The position numbers and the translations under genes are program-made. DNA of 13,555 bases, taken from NCBI GenBank assembly GCA_027592155.1, contig JAQCKY010000011.1, forward strand, positions 1 to 13,555. The letters run 5' to 3'. Origin of the DNA: Pseudomonadota bacterium (GTDB lineage: Bacteria; Pseudomonadota; Alphaproteobacteria; Rhodospirillales; UBA2165). How positions within the stretch are numbered: position 1 is the stretch's first letter; each line of letters starts with the position of its first letter. The notes under the pieces are model-generated. The model ran no database searches, was not told the DNA's origin, and worked only from the letters and a program-made list of their open reading frames with translations. Below, piece by piece: positions 6,723-13,555 of this stretch.

Positions 6723-8027
6723 GTAATCTCGATAGGGCTGGCCGGTATAAAGCTGACGCGGGCGGCCAATCTTTTGACTGGGATCCTCGATCATTTCATT
6801 CCACTGGGCGATCCAGCCGACTGTGCGCGCTACCGCAAACAGAACGGTAAACATGCTGGTCGGGATGCCCAGCGCCTGGAAGATGATGCCCGAATAGAAA
6901 TCGACATTGGGGTAGAGCTTCCGGTCGACGAAATACTCGTCCTCAAGCGCAATCTTTTCGAGTTCCATGGCAAGCTCGAGCAACGGTTCGTTCTCGATCC
7001 CAAGTTCATTGAGCACCGAATGGCAGGTTTCGCGCATGATCTTGGCGCGTGGATCGAAGTTCTTGTAAACCCGATGGCCAAAGCCCATCAGGCGGAAGGG
7101 GTCGTCGGAATCCTTCGCTTTCTTGATGTATTCGTTGATATTCGACTTGTCGCCGATTTCGTGCAGCATATTGAGAACGGCTTCGTTCGCCCCGCCATGC
7201 GCCGGCCCCCAAAGACTGGCAATTCCGGCGGAAATGCAGGCGAAGGGATTGGCGCCGCTCGATCCGGCCAGACGGACGGTCGATGTCGAGGCATTCTGCT
7301 CGTGATCGGCGTGAAGGATTAGGATCCGGTCCATCGCCTTGGCGATAACCGGATTGATTTCATAATCCTCGCACGGTGTGGCGAACAGCATGTGCAGGAA
7401 GTTTTCGGCGAAGCCGAGCTTATTGCTCGGATAGATGAACGGCTGTCCGATCGAATATTTATACGCCCATCCGGCAATCGTCGGCATCTTGGCGATCATC
7501 CGGTAGGAAGCGACCATTCGCTGGTGCGGATCGGAAATATCGGTGCTGTCATGGTAGAAGGCAGACAATGCGCCGACGACTCCGCACATGATTGCCATGG
7601 GATGAGCATCGCGTCTGAATCCGCGATAGAAATTGGCCATTTGCTCATGCAGCATCGTGTGCAGGGTAATTCCGCGGTCGAACTTGACCTTCTGCTCGCC
7701 TGTCGGCAATTCGCCGTAAAGCAGCAGGTAACAGACTTCAAGGAAGTCCGAATTCTCCGCGAGTTGTTCGATCGGATAGCCCCGATGCAGCAAAATTCCG
7801 TTGTCGCCGTCGATATAGGTGATCTTGGACTCGCAGCTGCCGGTTGCAATAAAGCCCGGGTCGTAGGTGAAATAGCCCGTTTCCGCATAAAGCGAACGGA
7901 TGTCGATGACACCGGGACCCTGGGTTCCGGTCCGGACCGGAAAGGTTGCTTGCTTGCCGGTTACGTTATCCGTGAGGGTTACATTGTTATTGCTGGCCGT
8001 GGCCGCTGCCGAGCTATCTTGGCTCAT
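6699..8027 (-). CDS. gltA: GltA, citrate synthase (type II)
   Basis: Citrate synthase condenses oxaloacetate and acetyl-CoA to citrate, the entry step of the TCA cycle, in the cytoplasm. The protein has 442 residues, within the range of the long bacterial type II enzymes. The catalytic triad is complete: His277 in WGPAHGGANEA, His318 in GFGHRVYKNFDPR and Asp376 in PNVDFYSGI, spaced almost as in E. coli (His264, His305, Asp362). Other signatures are HADHEQNASTSTVRLAGSS and the N-terminal beta-strand domain (YDPGFIATGSCESKITYIDG) that marks the type II, usually hexameric, group. NADH inhibition is common in that group but cannot be read here. The ATG at 8025-8027 has GGAAGGAAAC just upstream. 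The first 20 residues are low-complexity (Ser, Ala, Asn, Thr). It converges on lpxB and follows gltX by 110 bases. Confidence 0.98.
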   Translation of the reverse strand: MSQDSSAAATASNNNVTLTDNVTGKQATFPVRTGTQGPGVIDIRSLYAETGYFTYDPGFIATGSCESKITYIDGDNGILLHRGYPIEQLAENSDFLEVCYLLLYGELPTGEQKVKFDRGITLHTMLHEQMANFYRGFRRDAHPMAIMCGVVGALSAFYHDSTDISDPHQRMVASYRMIAKMPTIAGWAYKYSIGQPFIYPSNKLGFAENFLHMLFATPCEDYEINPVIAKAMDRILILHADHEQNASTSTVRLAGSSGANPFACISAGIASLWGPAHGGANEAVLNMLHEIGDKSNINEYIKKAKDSDDPFRLMGFGHRVYKNFDPRAKIMRETCHSVLNELGIENEPLLELAMELEKIALEDEYFVDRKLYPNVDFYSGIIFQALGIPTSMFTVLFAVARTVGWIAQWNEMIEDPSQKIGRPRQLYTGQPYRDYVPIKTRP

Positions 8028-8098
8028 ACGGTTTCCTTCCCCTGAAAACGGTGAATTCCGACCTTCGCCGGGTTGATTTGTTTTCCTGATGTGGCGGC

Positions 8099-8127
8099 AA
8101 GTTAACGGATTTTGCGTTGCAAATCAA
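8099..8127 (-). promoter_or_regulatory. Candidate promoter of gltA
   Basis: On the - strand, TTGATT (8122-8127) and TAACTT (8099-8104) are separated by exactly 17 bases and lie about 70 bases upstream of the gltA ATG. They resemble housekeeping sigma factor -35 and -10 elements. The spacer contains an imperfect dyad, GATTTTGC / GCAAATC (8108-8125), which could be an operator or chance. This 110-base gap holds no gene and no clear gltX terminator. Confidence 0.45.
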
Positions 8128-8137
8128 TTAACGGTTC

Positions 8138-9541
8138 TCAATTGACCGCGATGTCGTCAAGGCGGCCCAGTGTCTCGTTCTGGCCAAGGGCCGCAGCGAC
8201 CTCAAAGATACCAGGAGAGACGGTGCTGCCGCACAACGCAGCGCGCAATGGCTGGGCCAGTTGCCCAAGCTTGAGATCGTTTTCCTCGACCATTTCGCGA
8301 AGCGCCTGTTCGATAGACGGCTCGTCCCAGGCGGGGACCCGTTCGAACTTCTTACGGAGAGAGGCCATAAGAATCCGTGCCTCCGGCGTCAGGATATTGG
8401 CCGCTTTCTTATCCATTTCAAGTGGACGCTTCTTTGCATAAAATAGTGCATTATCAACTAGTTCCAGAACTGTTTTGGCTCTTGGCTTCAGGCCGGGCAG
8501 GCCGGCCGCAAGACGAGATTTCTGATCGTCGCTGAGGGGCCCGCCGATTTCTTTTTCGAGCCCCGGCCGGATCAGATCAAGCCAGCGCTGGTCATCGCCC
8601 TCGCGGATATAATGTCCGTTGAGAGCCCCCAGTTTATCGAAATCGAACCGGGACGCGCCCCGATTGACGTCTTCGAGTTCAAACCACTCGACCGCTTTTT
8701 CGAGGGGGATGATCTCTTCATCGCCGTGGCTCCAACCGAGCCGCATCAGATAATTGAGAAGCGCTTCGGGCAGATAACCCATGTCGCGATAGGCTTCGAC
8801 GCCCAGCGCGCCATGGCGTTTCGACAGTTTGGCCCCATCCGCCCCGTGAATGAGCGGAATGTGCCCGAATACAGGAACGTCCCATCCCATCGCGCGGTAG
8901 ATCTGGGTCTGGCGGAAAGCGTTTGTAAGATGATCGTCGCCACGAATGACGTGGGTTACGCCCATGTCGTGATCGTCGACAACGACGGAGAGCATGTAGG
9001 TGGGCGTCCCATCGGCACGCAGCAGGACCATGTCATCGAGCTGGGAATTGGCGACGCGGACTTCGCTCTGTACCGCGTCCTGGATGACGGTTTCGCCATC
9101 GCGGGGCGCCTTTAGCCGGACAACGGGTGGAATATTGTCGGGGGCCTCCGACGGGTCGCGGTCGCGCCAGCGTCCGTCGTACAGAACGGTTCGGCCCTCC
9201 GCCCGCGCCTTTTCCCGCATTTCCGCCAGTTCTTCGGGCGTGCAATAGCAGTGATAGGCGTTTCCTGACTCCAGCATTGCCTTGGCGACTTCGCTATGGC
9301 GGCTCTGGCGAGTCGACTGGAATACCGGCTCTTCGTCCGCTGAGAGGCCCAGCCACTCAAGCCCTTCTAGAATTGCGTCGATTGCTTCCTGGCTGGAGCG
9401 CTTGCGATCGGTGTCTTCTATCCGCAGCAGGTATTTACCACCGTGGTGACGGGCATAGAGCCAGTTGAACAGGGCCGTCCGCGCACCGCCAATATGCAAG
9501 AATCCGGTCGGTGAGGGGGCAAAACGTGTGACGACGGTCAT
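8138..9541 (-). CDS. gltX: GltX, glutamyl-tRNA synthetase
   Basis: GluRS is a class I aminoacyl-tRNA synthetase charging tRNA(Glu) with glutamate. The protein has 467 residues. The HIGH-type motif is in APSPTGFLHIGG (residues 8-19) and the KMSKS-type loop is KLSKR (residues 238-242), followed by HGALGVEAYRDMGYLPEAL. LLRIEDTDRKRS is another family signature. Cys98 and Cys100 match the first two zinc ligands of E. coli GluRS, but the positions of the other two (Cys125, His127 in E. coli) are Trp125 and Asp127 here (YDGRWRD), so zinc binding is unlikely. Many alphaproteobacteria have two GluRS paralogues, one of them able to misacylate tRNA(Gln). The sequence alone does not tell which type this is, and no second copy is in view. 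The ATG precedes the family start TRFAPSPTG directly; the Shine-Dalgarno sequence is weak. Divergent from comEC. Confidence 0.97.
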   Translation of the reverse strand: MTVVTRFAPSPTGFLHIGGARTALFNWLYARHHGGKYLLRIEDTDRKRSSQEAIDAILEGLEWLGLSADEEPVFQSTRQSRHSEVAKAMLESGNAYHCYCTPEELAEMREKARAEGRTVLYDGRWRDRDPSEAPDNIPPVVRLKAPRDGETVIQDAVQSEVRVANSQLDDMVLLRADGTPTYMLSVVVDDHDMGVTHVIRGDDHLTNAFRQTQIYRAMGWDVPVFGHIPLIHGADGAKLSKRHGALGVEAYRDMGYLPEALLNYLMRLGWSHGDEEIIPLEKAVEWFELEDVNRGASRFDFDKLGALNGHYIREGDDQRWLDLIRPGLEKEIGGPLSDDQKSRLAAGLPGLKPRAKTVLELVDNALFYAKKRPLEMDKKAANILTPEARILMASLRKKFERVPAWDEPSIEQALREMVEENDLKLGQLAQPLRAALCGSTVSPGIFEVAAALGQNETLGRLDDIAVN

Positions 9542-9616
9542 GGGGGGCGCAATCCAGATGGAAAAGAAAAGAAGTGGCTGTGGCGTCCTGATAGCATTTC
9601 GCTAGACTGAACGTCC
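9542..9616. other. Divergent gltX/comEC intergenic region
   Basis: These 75 bases separate two divergent starts and must hold or adjoin both promoters. For gltX, a weak candidate on the - strand is TGGACG (9612-9617) with TATCAG (9588-9593), spacer 18, with TG just before the -10 element. For comEC I see no convincing -35/-10 pair; TAGACT at 9603-9608 is too close to the ATG. A short dyad, TAGC-ATTTC-GCTA, lies at 9592-9604. No transcription factor site is recognised. Confidence 0.3.
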
Positions 9617-11764
9617 ATGGGGATAGCGCTCGGGACGAATTCGGGTTGGGTTTGGCGGTCTTGCGAGGCCGTTTCGCGCTCCGCTCGGGCGAGCGTATCC
9701 GGCATCCTTTCCGGCGAACGCAGCCGGTGGGGACTTTGGCTCCCCGTTATGCTCGGCGCTGGAATTGCGATCTATTTTTCGTTGACTGACGAGCCGGCGC
9801 TGTGGATCGGGCCGGTTGTCTTTGGGCTCTGCGCCGTTCTTGCGCTCCTGCTGGGCAGACGCCCGCTTTTTCAACTTCTGGTGTTTTGTTCCATGTTTGT
9901 GGCGATTGGTTTTGCCGCGGCGCAGTTCAGGACCTGGACGATAGATGCCCCGGTTCTGGAGCGGAAGACCGGGCCGGTCTGGGTCGAGGGGCAGATCGTG
10001 CGGGTAGAGCCCCGCGAGAAGGACCGAAGGATAACGCTTGAGGCCCTGACTATTGCGCGTCTGTCGGCGGAGCGCACGCCGGAACGGATCCGCCTCCGCG
10101 TTTCCCAGCGGAACCCGCAATTCAGACCGGGGGACAGAGTCAGATTGAAAGCAGTTCTTCATCCGCCTGCGGGACCGGCGGCACCGGGCGCCTTCGATTT
10201 TGCCAGACGCGCCTATTTTCAGCGGCTCGGCGCAGTCGGCTATGTGGTTCGGGCGCCTGAGATAGTCACGGCGGGAGACTCCGGCGGTATCAGCCTGTTC
10301 ATCGAACAACTTCGCTATGACCTGACACAGCGTATTTTGCGCGCCTTGCCGGGGCCGGCAGGCGCTATCGCCGCTGCGCTGATGACGGGAGAACGGGGCG
10401 CCATCCCCGAAGAGCTGCTTGCCGCGATGCGCGATTCAGGATTGGCGCATCTGTTGGCGATCTCCGGCCTGCATATTGGGTTGATCGGCGGCTTTATCTT
10501 CTTTGCGGTCCGGTTGTGTCTTGCCGCCTCTGAGCGTCTTGCGCTGCGGTGGCCGATCAAGAAATGGGCGGCGGTCGCTGCCTTTTTCGGTTGTCTGGCC
10601 TATCTTTTGATTTCGGGGATGACCCTGCCGACACAGCGGGCATTCCTCATGCTCTCGCTCGTTATGCTGGCGATCCTGATCGACAGAAGCGCGATTTCGA
10701 TGAATCTCGTGGCATGGGCCGCAGCAGTTATTCTGCTCATTTTTCCGGAAAGTCTGATGAGCGTCAGCTTTCAAATGTCTTTCGCCGCTGTAATAGCCCT
10801 TGTTGCGTTCTATGAGGCCACCACTGCTCGAAATGTTCTGAGGTCAGGCCGGCGGGGCTCGGTCATGCGTGTCGTGCTCTATTTTGGCGCCGTTCTGACG
10901 ACTACGGTGATCGCCACCCTGGCGACGGCGCCCTTTGCGGTGTTTCATTTCAACCGGTTGGCACTGCTTGGGGTTCTGGCAAATATGGTGGCGGTTCCTC
11001 TGGCTGCGCTATGGGTCATGCCGTCGGCGCTGATCTCTTTTGTCTTGATGCCGTTTGGCCTTGAGGCCGGACCGCTTTTCCTCATGGGATGGGGCATAGA
11101 GTGGGTTTTAAAGATTGCGACCATTGTACAGGCGATGCCCGGCGCGATCGCCTTGATTCCTGCTGTCCCGGGCTGGACCCTCGGTCTGATCGCCTTGGGC
11201 GGCTTATGGCTTTGCCTGTGGCGGACAAGGTGGCGGCTTATGGGAATTGTACCGGTCGTGGTCGGTACTTTTGGATGGAGTTTGGCGACGCCTCCGGATG
11301 TGTTTGTCTCCGCAGATGGGCGTATCGCGGGAATTAGGACCGGTGCAGGGGATCTCCTCCTGCCGTTTGGCGGGCGCGGGTTTGTCGTTGAGACCTGGCG
11401 GCGGCGTTCCGGGCTCGATCCGGAAAAAGCGGGCCCTAAACCGGCCGACGTTACGGCGATTCGTTGCGACGCTCTGGGCTGCATCTATCGCCATGGGGAC
11501 CTGAAGATCGCGCTTGCTACAGAAAGGGCAGCGCTGTCTGAGGATTGCTCAAGGGCCGATATTCTGATCAGCCGGACCCCGGTGTCGCGCCGGCACTGCA
11601 AGGGACCGGAAATCGTGATTGATCGCTTCGATTTGTGGCGCAATGGCGCGCATGCGCTTTATCTCGGCACTGAACGAATTGAGACAATAAGCGTCGGGGA
11701 CGAGGGGGGAGGGCGACCCTGGCAACTCTATCCGCGATCCCGCCGTCCTAAAATCAGGAATTAA
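9617..11764 (+). CDS. comEC: ComEC/Rec2-family inner-membrane DNA uptake channel
   Basis: ComEC/Rec2 proteins carry single-stranded DNA across the inner membrane during natural transformation. The protein has 715 residues. In order: two or three hydrophobic segments (about 40-105), an OB-fold-like soluble stretch (about 115-215, with VWVEGQIVRVEP and FRPGDRVRLKAVL), then the Competence domain from about 230. Its signature is ALMTGERGAIPEEL (254-267) and GLAHLLAISGLHIGLIGG (275-292), followed by many membrane helices up to about residue 555. The C-terminal segment (about 560-715) is soluble, begins PDVFVSADGRIAGIRTG and holds four cysteines (617, 622, 644, 661). It lacks the HxHxDH metal motif of the metallo-beta-lactamase domain found in longer ComEC proteins. 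This shortened form is, from memory, common in alphaproteobacteria. No other competence gene is in view, so transformability is not shown. It ends in a four-base overlap with convergent lexA. Confidence 0.92.
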   Translation: MGIALGTNSGWVWRSCEAVSRSARASVSGILSGERSRWGLWLPVMLGAGIAIYFSLTDEPALWIGPVVFGLCAVLALLLGRRPLFQLLVFCSMFVAIGFAAAQFRTWTIDAPVLERKTGPVWVEGQIVRVEPREKDRRITLEALTIARLSAERTPERIRLRVSQRNPQFRPGDRVRLKAVLHPPAGPAAPGAFDFARRAYFQRLGAVGYVVRAPEIVTAGDSGGISLFIEQLRYDLTQRILRALPGPAGAIAAALMTGERGAIPEELLAAMRDSGLAHLLAISGLHIGLIGGFIFFAVRLCLAASERLALRWPIKKWAAVAAFFGCLAYLLISGMTLPTQRAFLMLSLVMLAILIDRSAISMNLVAWAAAVILLIFPESLMSVSFQMSFAAVIALVAFYEATTARNVLRSGRRGSVMRVVLYFGAVLTTTVIATLATAPFAVFHFNRLALLGVLANMVAVPLAALWVMPSALISFVLMPFGLEAGPLFLMGWGIEWVLKIATIVQAMPGAIALIPAVPGWTLGLIALGGLWLCLWRTRWRLMGIVPVVVGTFGWSLATPPDVFVSADGRIAGIRTGAGDLLLPFGGRGFVVETWRRRSGLDPEKAGPKPADVTAIRCDALGCIYRHGDLKIALATERAALSEDCSRADILISRTPVSRRHCKGPEIVIDRFDLWRNGAHALYLGTERIETISVGDEGGGRPWQLYPRSRRPKIRN

Positions 11765-12471
11765 TACTGACGGATCAGTGTCTTGAGACGGCCCTGAATC
11801 TTGATCCGGTCCGGACCAAAAATGCGGGTCTCGTACGCCGGATTTGCTGGCTCAAGCGCAATGGTTTCTCCCTTTCGGCGCAAATATTTCAGCGTGACCT
11901 CGTTGTCGTCGACCAGCGCCACGACGATTGCGCCATTTTCTGCCGTGTCCGCATGCTCGATGATGGCGGTATCGCCATCGAAAATTCCGGCATCGATCAT
12001 CGAATCTCCACTGATCTCAAGGGCGTAGTATTCGCCCCGCCCGACCATTGTCGGTGCGATTTCGAAGGTTTTGGCTTCGTCCCGCATCGCCTCGATCGGC
12101 AGACCGGCTGCGATTTTTCCATAGAACGGCAGGGAAATCGTGTCGCCGTCGCGGTCGTCCTTCCCGTTGGAAGGTTTTTTGGTGGGATCGCCGGGAAATT
12201 GTCCCCGTATGACGTTGGGCGAGAATTTCGCCGTACCGGTGAGTCCTTCGGTGGCGTTTTCAGGCAGCTTGAGGATTTCGAGGGCACGGGCCCGATGGGG
12301 CAGACGACGGATAAAGCCGCGCTCCTCGAGCCCGGTGATCAGACGATGAATACCGGATTTGGACTTGAGACCAAGCGCATCCTTCATTTCATCGAAGGAG
12401 GGGGAAACCCCGCGACTTCTCAGATGCCGGTCGATGAATTGAAGCAGTTCGTACTGTTTTCTTGTCAGCAT
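11761..12471 (-). CDS. lexA: LexA, SOS-response repressor
   Basis: LexA represses DNA-damage genes and cleaves itself when stimulated by RecA filaments. The protein has 236 residues, typical of alphaproteobacterial LexA. Residues 1-70 form the winged helix DNA-binding domain (MLTRKQYELLQFIDRHLRSR, then GVSPSFDEMKDALGLKSKSG). A linker of about 45 residues leads to the S24 peptidase domain. The cleavage site is Ala122-Gly123 in GKIAAGLP. Ser157 in ISGDSMIDAG and Lys195 in VTLKYL form the catalytic dyad; the 34-residue gap from cleavage Gly to Ser equals that of E. coli. The ATG at 12469-12471 gives the family N-terminus and has GGGA upstream. The frame is open 18 codons further up, but these residues (MFFKLWPRKL...) have no family counterpart. 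It has its own promoter and SOS operator. It follows moeA on the same strand and shares its stop palindrome with convergent comEC. Confidence 0.98.
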   Translation of the reverse strand: MLTRKQYELLQFIDRHLRSRGVSPSFDEMKDALGLKSKSGIHRLITGLEERGFIRRLPHRARALEILKLPENATEGLTGTAKFSPNVIRGQFPGDPTKKPSNGKDDRDGDTISLPFYGKIAAGLPIEAMRDEAKTFEIAPTMVGRGEYYALEISGDSMIDAGIFDGDTAIIEHADTAENGAIVVALVDDNEVTLKYLRRKGETIALEPANPAYETRIFGPDRIKIQGRLKTLIRQY

Positions 12472-12543
12472 GAGATTTCCCACTCTATTGGGCCGTAGCT
12501 TGCGCGGCCACAACTTAAAGAACAAAACAAAAACACTTTAGAT

Positions 12544-12558
12544 GTTCTAGTTAAGTTC
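12544..12558. promoter_or_regulatory. LexA operator (SOS box), GTTC-N7-GTTC
   Basis: GTTC at 12544-12547 and GTTC at 12555-12558 are separated by exactly seven bases (TAGTTAA). This direct repeat is the established LexA box of alphaproteobacteria such as Caulobacter and Rhodobacter, unlike the CTG-N10-CAG palindrome of E. coli. Its place over the lexA promoter spacer and -10 element indicates negative autoregulation. A lone GAAC half site stands at 12520-12523. Confidence 0.88.
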
Positions 12559-12572
12559 TCATTGGGCGTCAA
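12544..12572 (-). promoter_or_regulatory. Promoter of lexA
   Basis: On the - strand, TTGACG (12567-12572) and TAGAAC (12544-12549) are separated by 17 bases, a good match to the housekeeping -35/-10 pattern (5/6 and 4/6). Transcription would begin near 12537, giving a leader of about 65 bases before the lexA ATG. The SOS operator lies across the spacer and the -10 element, so bound LexA would block polymerase directly. The whole moeA-lexA gap (12472-12597) holds no gene. Confidence 0.75.
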
Positions 12573-12597
12573 GAATCACCAAAAAGGGTCCGGAAAA

Positions 12598-13555
12598 TCA
12601 GGTGCTGACGAGCCCGCCGCCGAGCATCAGAACGGCGACACTGTCTCCGATCGTTGCAGGTGAGGCATGAGGGGCCCGTGTAATAAGCCCGTCGGCGCGG
12701 GCAAAGCCGGAAAACACCGAGCTATCCTGTTTGGAAAAGGGCGTTGCGGTCAGAATGCCCTTGGAATCCCGGGTCAGAGAGGCCCTCAGATAGTCTTCGC
12801 GCTCGTCATTTTCGCCAAGATCGGTCCCCAGAACAGCCTGCTGAATTGTCGGCTCTACGTTCGCGATACCCAGCATGGCAGCAATGGCCGGTCCAAGAAA
12901 GATCGTTGCGCAGACCGAGGCGGAGACCGAATTGCCCGGGAGCCCCATCATGCGGGTATCACCGATATGACCGAACATTAGCGGTTTTCCCGGCCGCATC
13001 GCTATTCGCCAGAAATCGATCTCAAGTCCGATGTCCCCAAGGACCTTCTGGACCAGATCATGCTCTCCCACCGATGCGCCGCCGCAGGTGACCAGCATAT
13101 CGGTACCGCGCGCGCCTTCGGCCATTGCCCGCAAGGCATCCTCGGAATCGGGGGCAATGCCGAGATCGACCGGCTCGCCGCCCATCGCCCGAATAAATCC
13201 GGCGAGCGCGAGGCCGTTCGAGGAGACGATCTGATTGTCGGCAATCGGCTCACCCGGCATGACGATCTCATCGCCGGTTGCCAGCAGGGCGATCCTTGGT
13301 TTGCGGCTGACCGATATCCAGGGGATGTTCATCCCGGCGGCAAGGCCGATTGAGCGGGCGGTCATAACGCTCCCCTTGAGGAGCAGCGTGTCGCCTTCCG
13401 TAAAATCCAGCCCGGCGGGGCGGACAAATCGGCCTTTGGCTACCTTCCCGTCGACGACCTCGACACTGTCGCCATCGGCCTTTGTGTTTTCCTGGATGAC
13501 AATGGCATCGGCGCCATCCGGCAGTGGCGCGCCGGTAAAGATCCGGACGGTTTCG
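12598..13555 (-). CDS. moeA: MoeA, molybdopterin molybdenumtransferase (5' end cut off)
   Basis: MoeA inserts molybdate into adenylylated molybdopterin, the last general step of molybdenum cofactor synthesis, in the cytoplasm. The frame stays open to the window edge, so the N-terminus is missing; 318 residues of about 400 are visible. Signatures in order from the visible start: VRIFTGAPLPDGADAIVIQE, then GLDFTEGDTLLLKG, ALLATGDEIVMPGEP, VTCGGASVGEHDLVQ (MoCF-biosynthesis fold), RIAMRPGKPLMFG and MMGLPGNSVSASV. The last is usually GLPGNPVS; Ser replaces Pro here. The C-terminal beta domain (EDYLRASLTRD to the end) is complete. The order moeA-lexA is frequent in alphaproteobacteria, usually with moaC and trpC upstream, which lie beyond this window. 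No clear terminator separates it from lexA, so read-through into lexA is possible beside lexA's own promoter. Confidence 0.96.
   Translation of the reverse strand, partial: ETVRIFTGAPLPDGADAIVIQENTKADGDSVEVVDGKVAKGRFVRPAGLDFTEGDTLLLKGSVMTARSIGLAAGMNIPWISVSRKPRIALLATGDEIVMPGEPIADNQIVSSNGLALAGFIRAMGGEPVDLGIAPDSEDALRAMAEGARGTDMLVTCGGASVGEHDLVQKVLGDIGLEIDFWRIAMRPGKPLMFGHIGDTRMMGLPGNSVSASVCATIFLGPAIAAMLGIANVEPTIQQAVLGTDLGENDEREDYLRASLTRDSKGILTATPFSKQDSSVFSGFARADGLITRAPHASPATIGDSVAVLMLGGGLVST

Noticed and set aside
7392..8045. Open frame of 217 codons on the + strand opposite gltA
   Set aside because: It is the antisense shadow of a gene with a complete catalytic triad; the translation shows no recognisable domain and no ribosome site of its own.
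8612..9115. Open frame of 167 codons on the + strand opposite gltX
   Set aside because: Shadow of gltX; low-complexity acidic translation without a recognisable fold or start signal.
9603..9608. TAGACT as a -10 element for comEC
   Set aside because: It would put the transcription start within about two bases of the ATG, and no -35 partner is present at the right distance.
9602..10309. Open frame of 235 codons on the - strand opposite the start of comEC
   Set aside because: The translation is Arg/Pro/Lys-rich with no domain, as expected for the antisense of a G+C-rich gene, and comEC is well supported on the other strand.
11766..11779. Small hairpin ACTGA-CGGA-TCAGT just after the comEC stop
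   Set aside because: Only five perfect base pairs, low G+C and no following T-run; it lies within the lexA coding end and is too weak to call a terminator.
12472..12525. 18-codon N-terminal extension of lexA
   Set aside because: The extension has no counterpart in LexA, which begins MLTRKQ/MLTxKQ; the ATG at 12471 fits the family.
1..13555. An undescribed defence, mobile or biosynthetic system
   Set aside because: Every stretch above about 130 bases is covered by a recognisable housekeeping gene in a known alphaproteobacterial order, with no foreign base composition, integrase, transposase, repeat array or orphan gene.

Overview
The window looks like ordinary core chromosome of an alphaproteobacterium. 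Three things support this: an lpxI gene between lpxA and lpxB (where enterobacteria have nothing and use a distant lpxH), the gene order gltA-gltX-comEC-lexA-moeA, and a direct-repeat LexA operator of the alphaproteobacterial type (GTTC-N7-GTTC). G+C looks moderately high (not counted). Base use looks even throughout. I see no mobile element, phage gene, CRISPR array, tRNA or rRNA. Coding density is very high; the longest gene-free stretch is about 126 bases, upstream of lexA. I assign no genus; Rhodospirillales-like or related lineages fit.

Region 1 (2-6667, + strand) is an outer-membrane assembly and lipid A operon: bamA (5' end cut off), skp/ompH, lpxD, fabZ, lpxA, lpxI and lpxB. The genes are packed with gaps of 7-13 bases or start/stop overlaps of 8-11 bases, so they are probably one transcript read from a promoter upstream of the window. 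LpxA, LpxD, LpxI and LpxB carry out four of the first six steps of lipid A synthesis. FabZ makes acyl chains drawn on by both lipid A and phospholipid synthesis. BamA and Skp insert and escort outer-membrane proteins. The operon ends in a strong hairpin that overlaps the lpxB stop codon.

Region 2 (6699-9541, - strand) holds gltX followed by gltA (citrate synthase), convergent with lpxB. A second perfect inverted repeat spans the gltA stop codon. gltA has a plausible promoter of its own.

Region 3 (9617-11764, + strand) is comEC, divergent from gltX. It encodes an inner-membrane DNA-uptake channel whose C-terminal domain lacks the usual metallo-beta-lactamase metal ligands.

Region 4 (11761-13555, - strand) holds moeA (5' end cut off) and lexA. 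The lexA and comEC stop codons share the palindrome TTAA. lexA has a clear promoter with the SOS operator lying across its spacer and -10 element, so autoregulation is well supported.

I did not find a previously undescribed system. The points most worth a second look are local: an altered loop-6 motif in BamA, the tandem hairpins between lpxB and gltA, the shared comEC/lexA stop, a GluRS with half of its zinc site, and the degenerate cysteine-bearing ComEC C-terminus.
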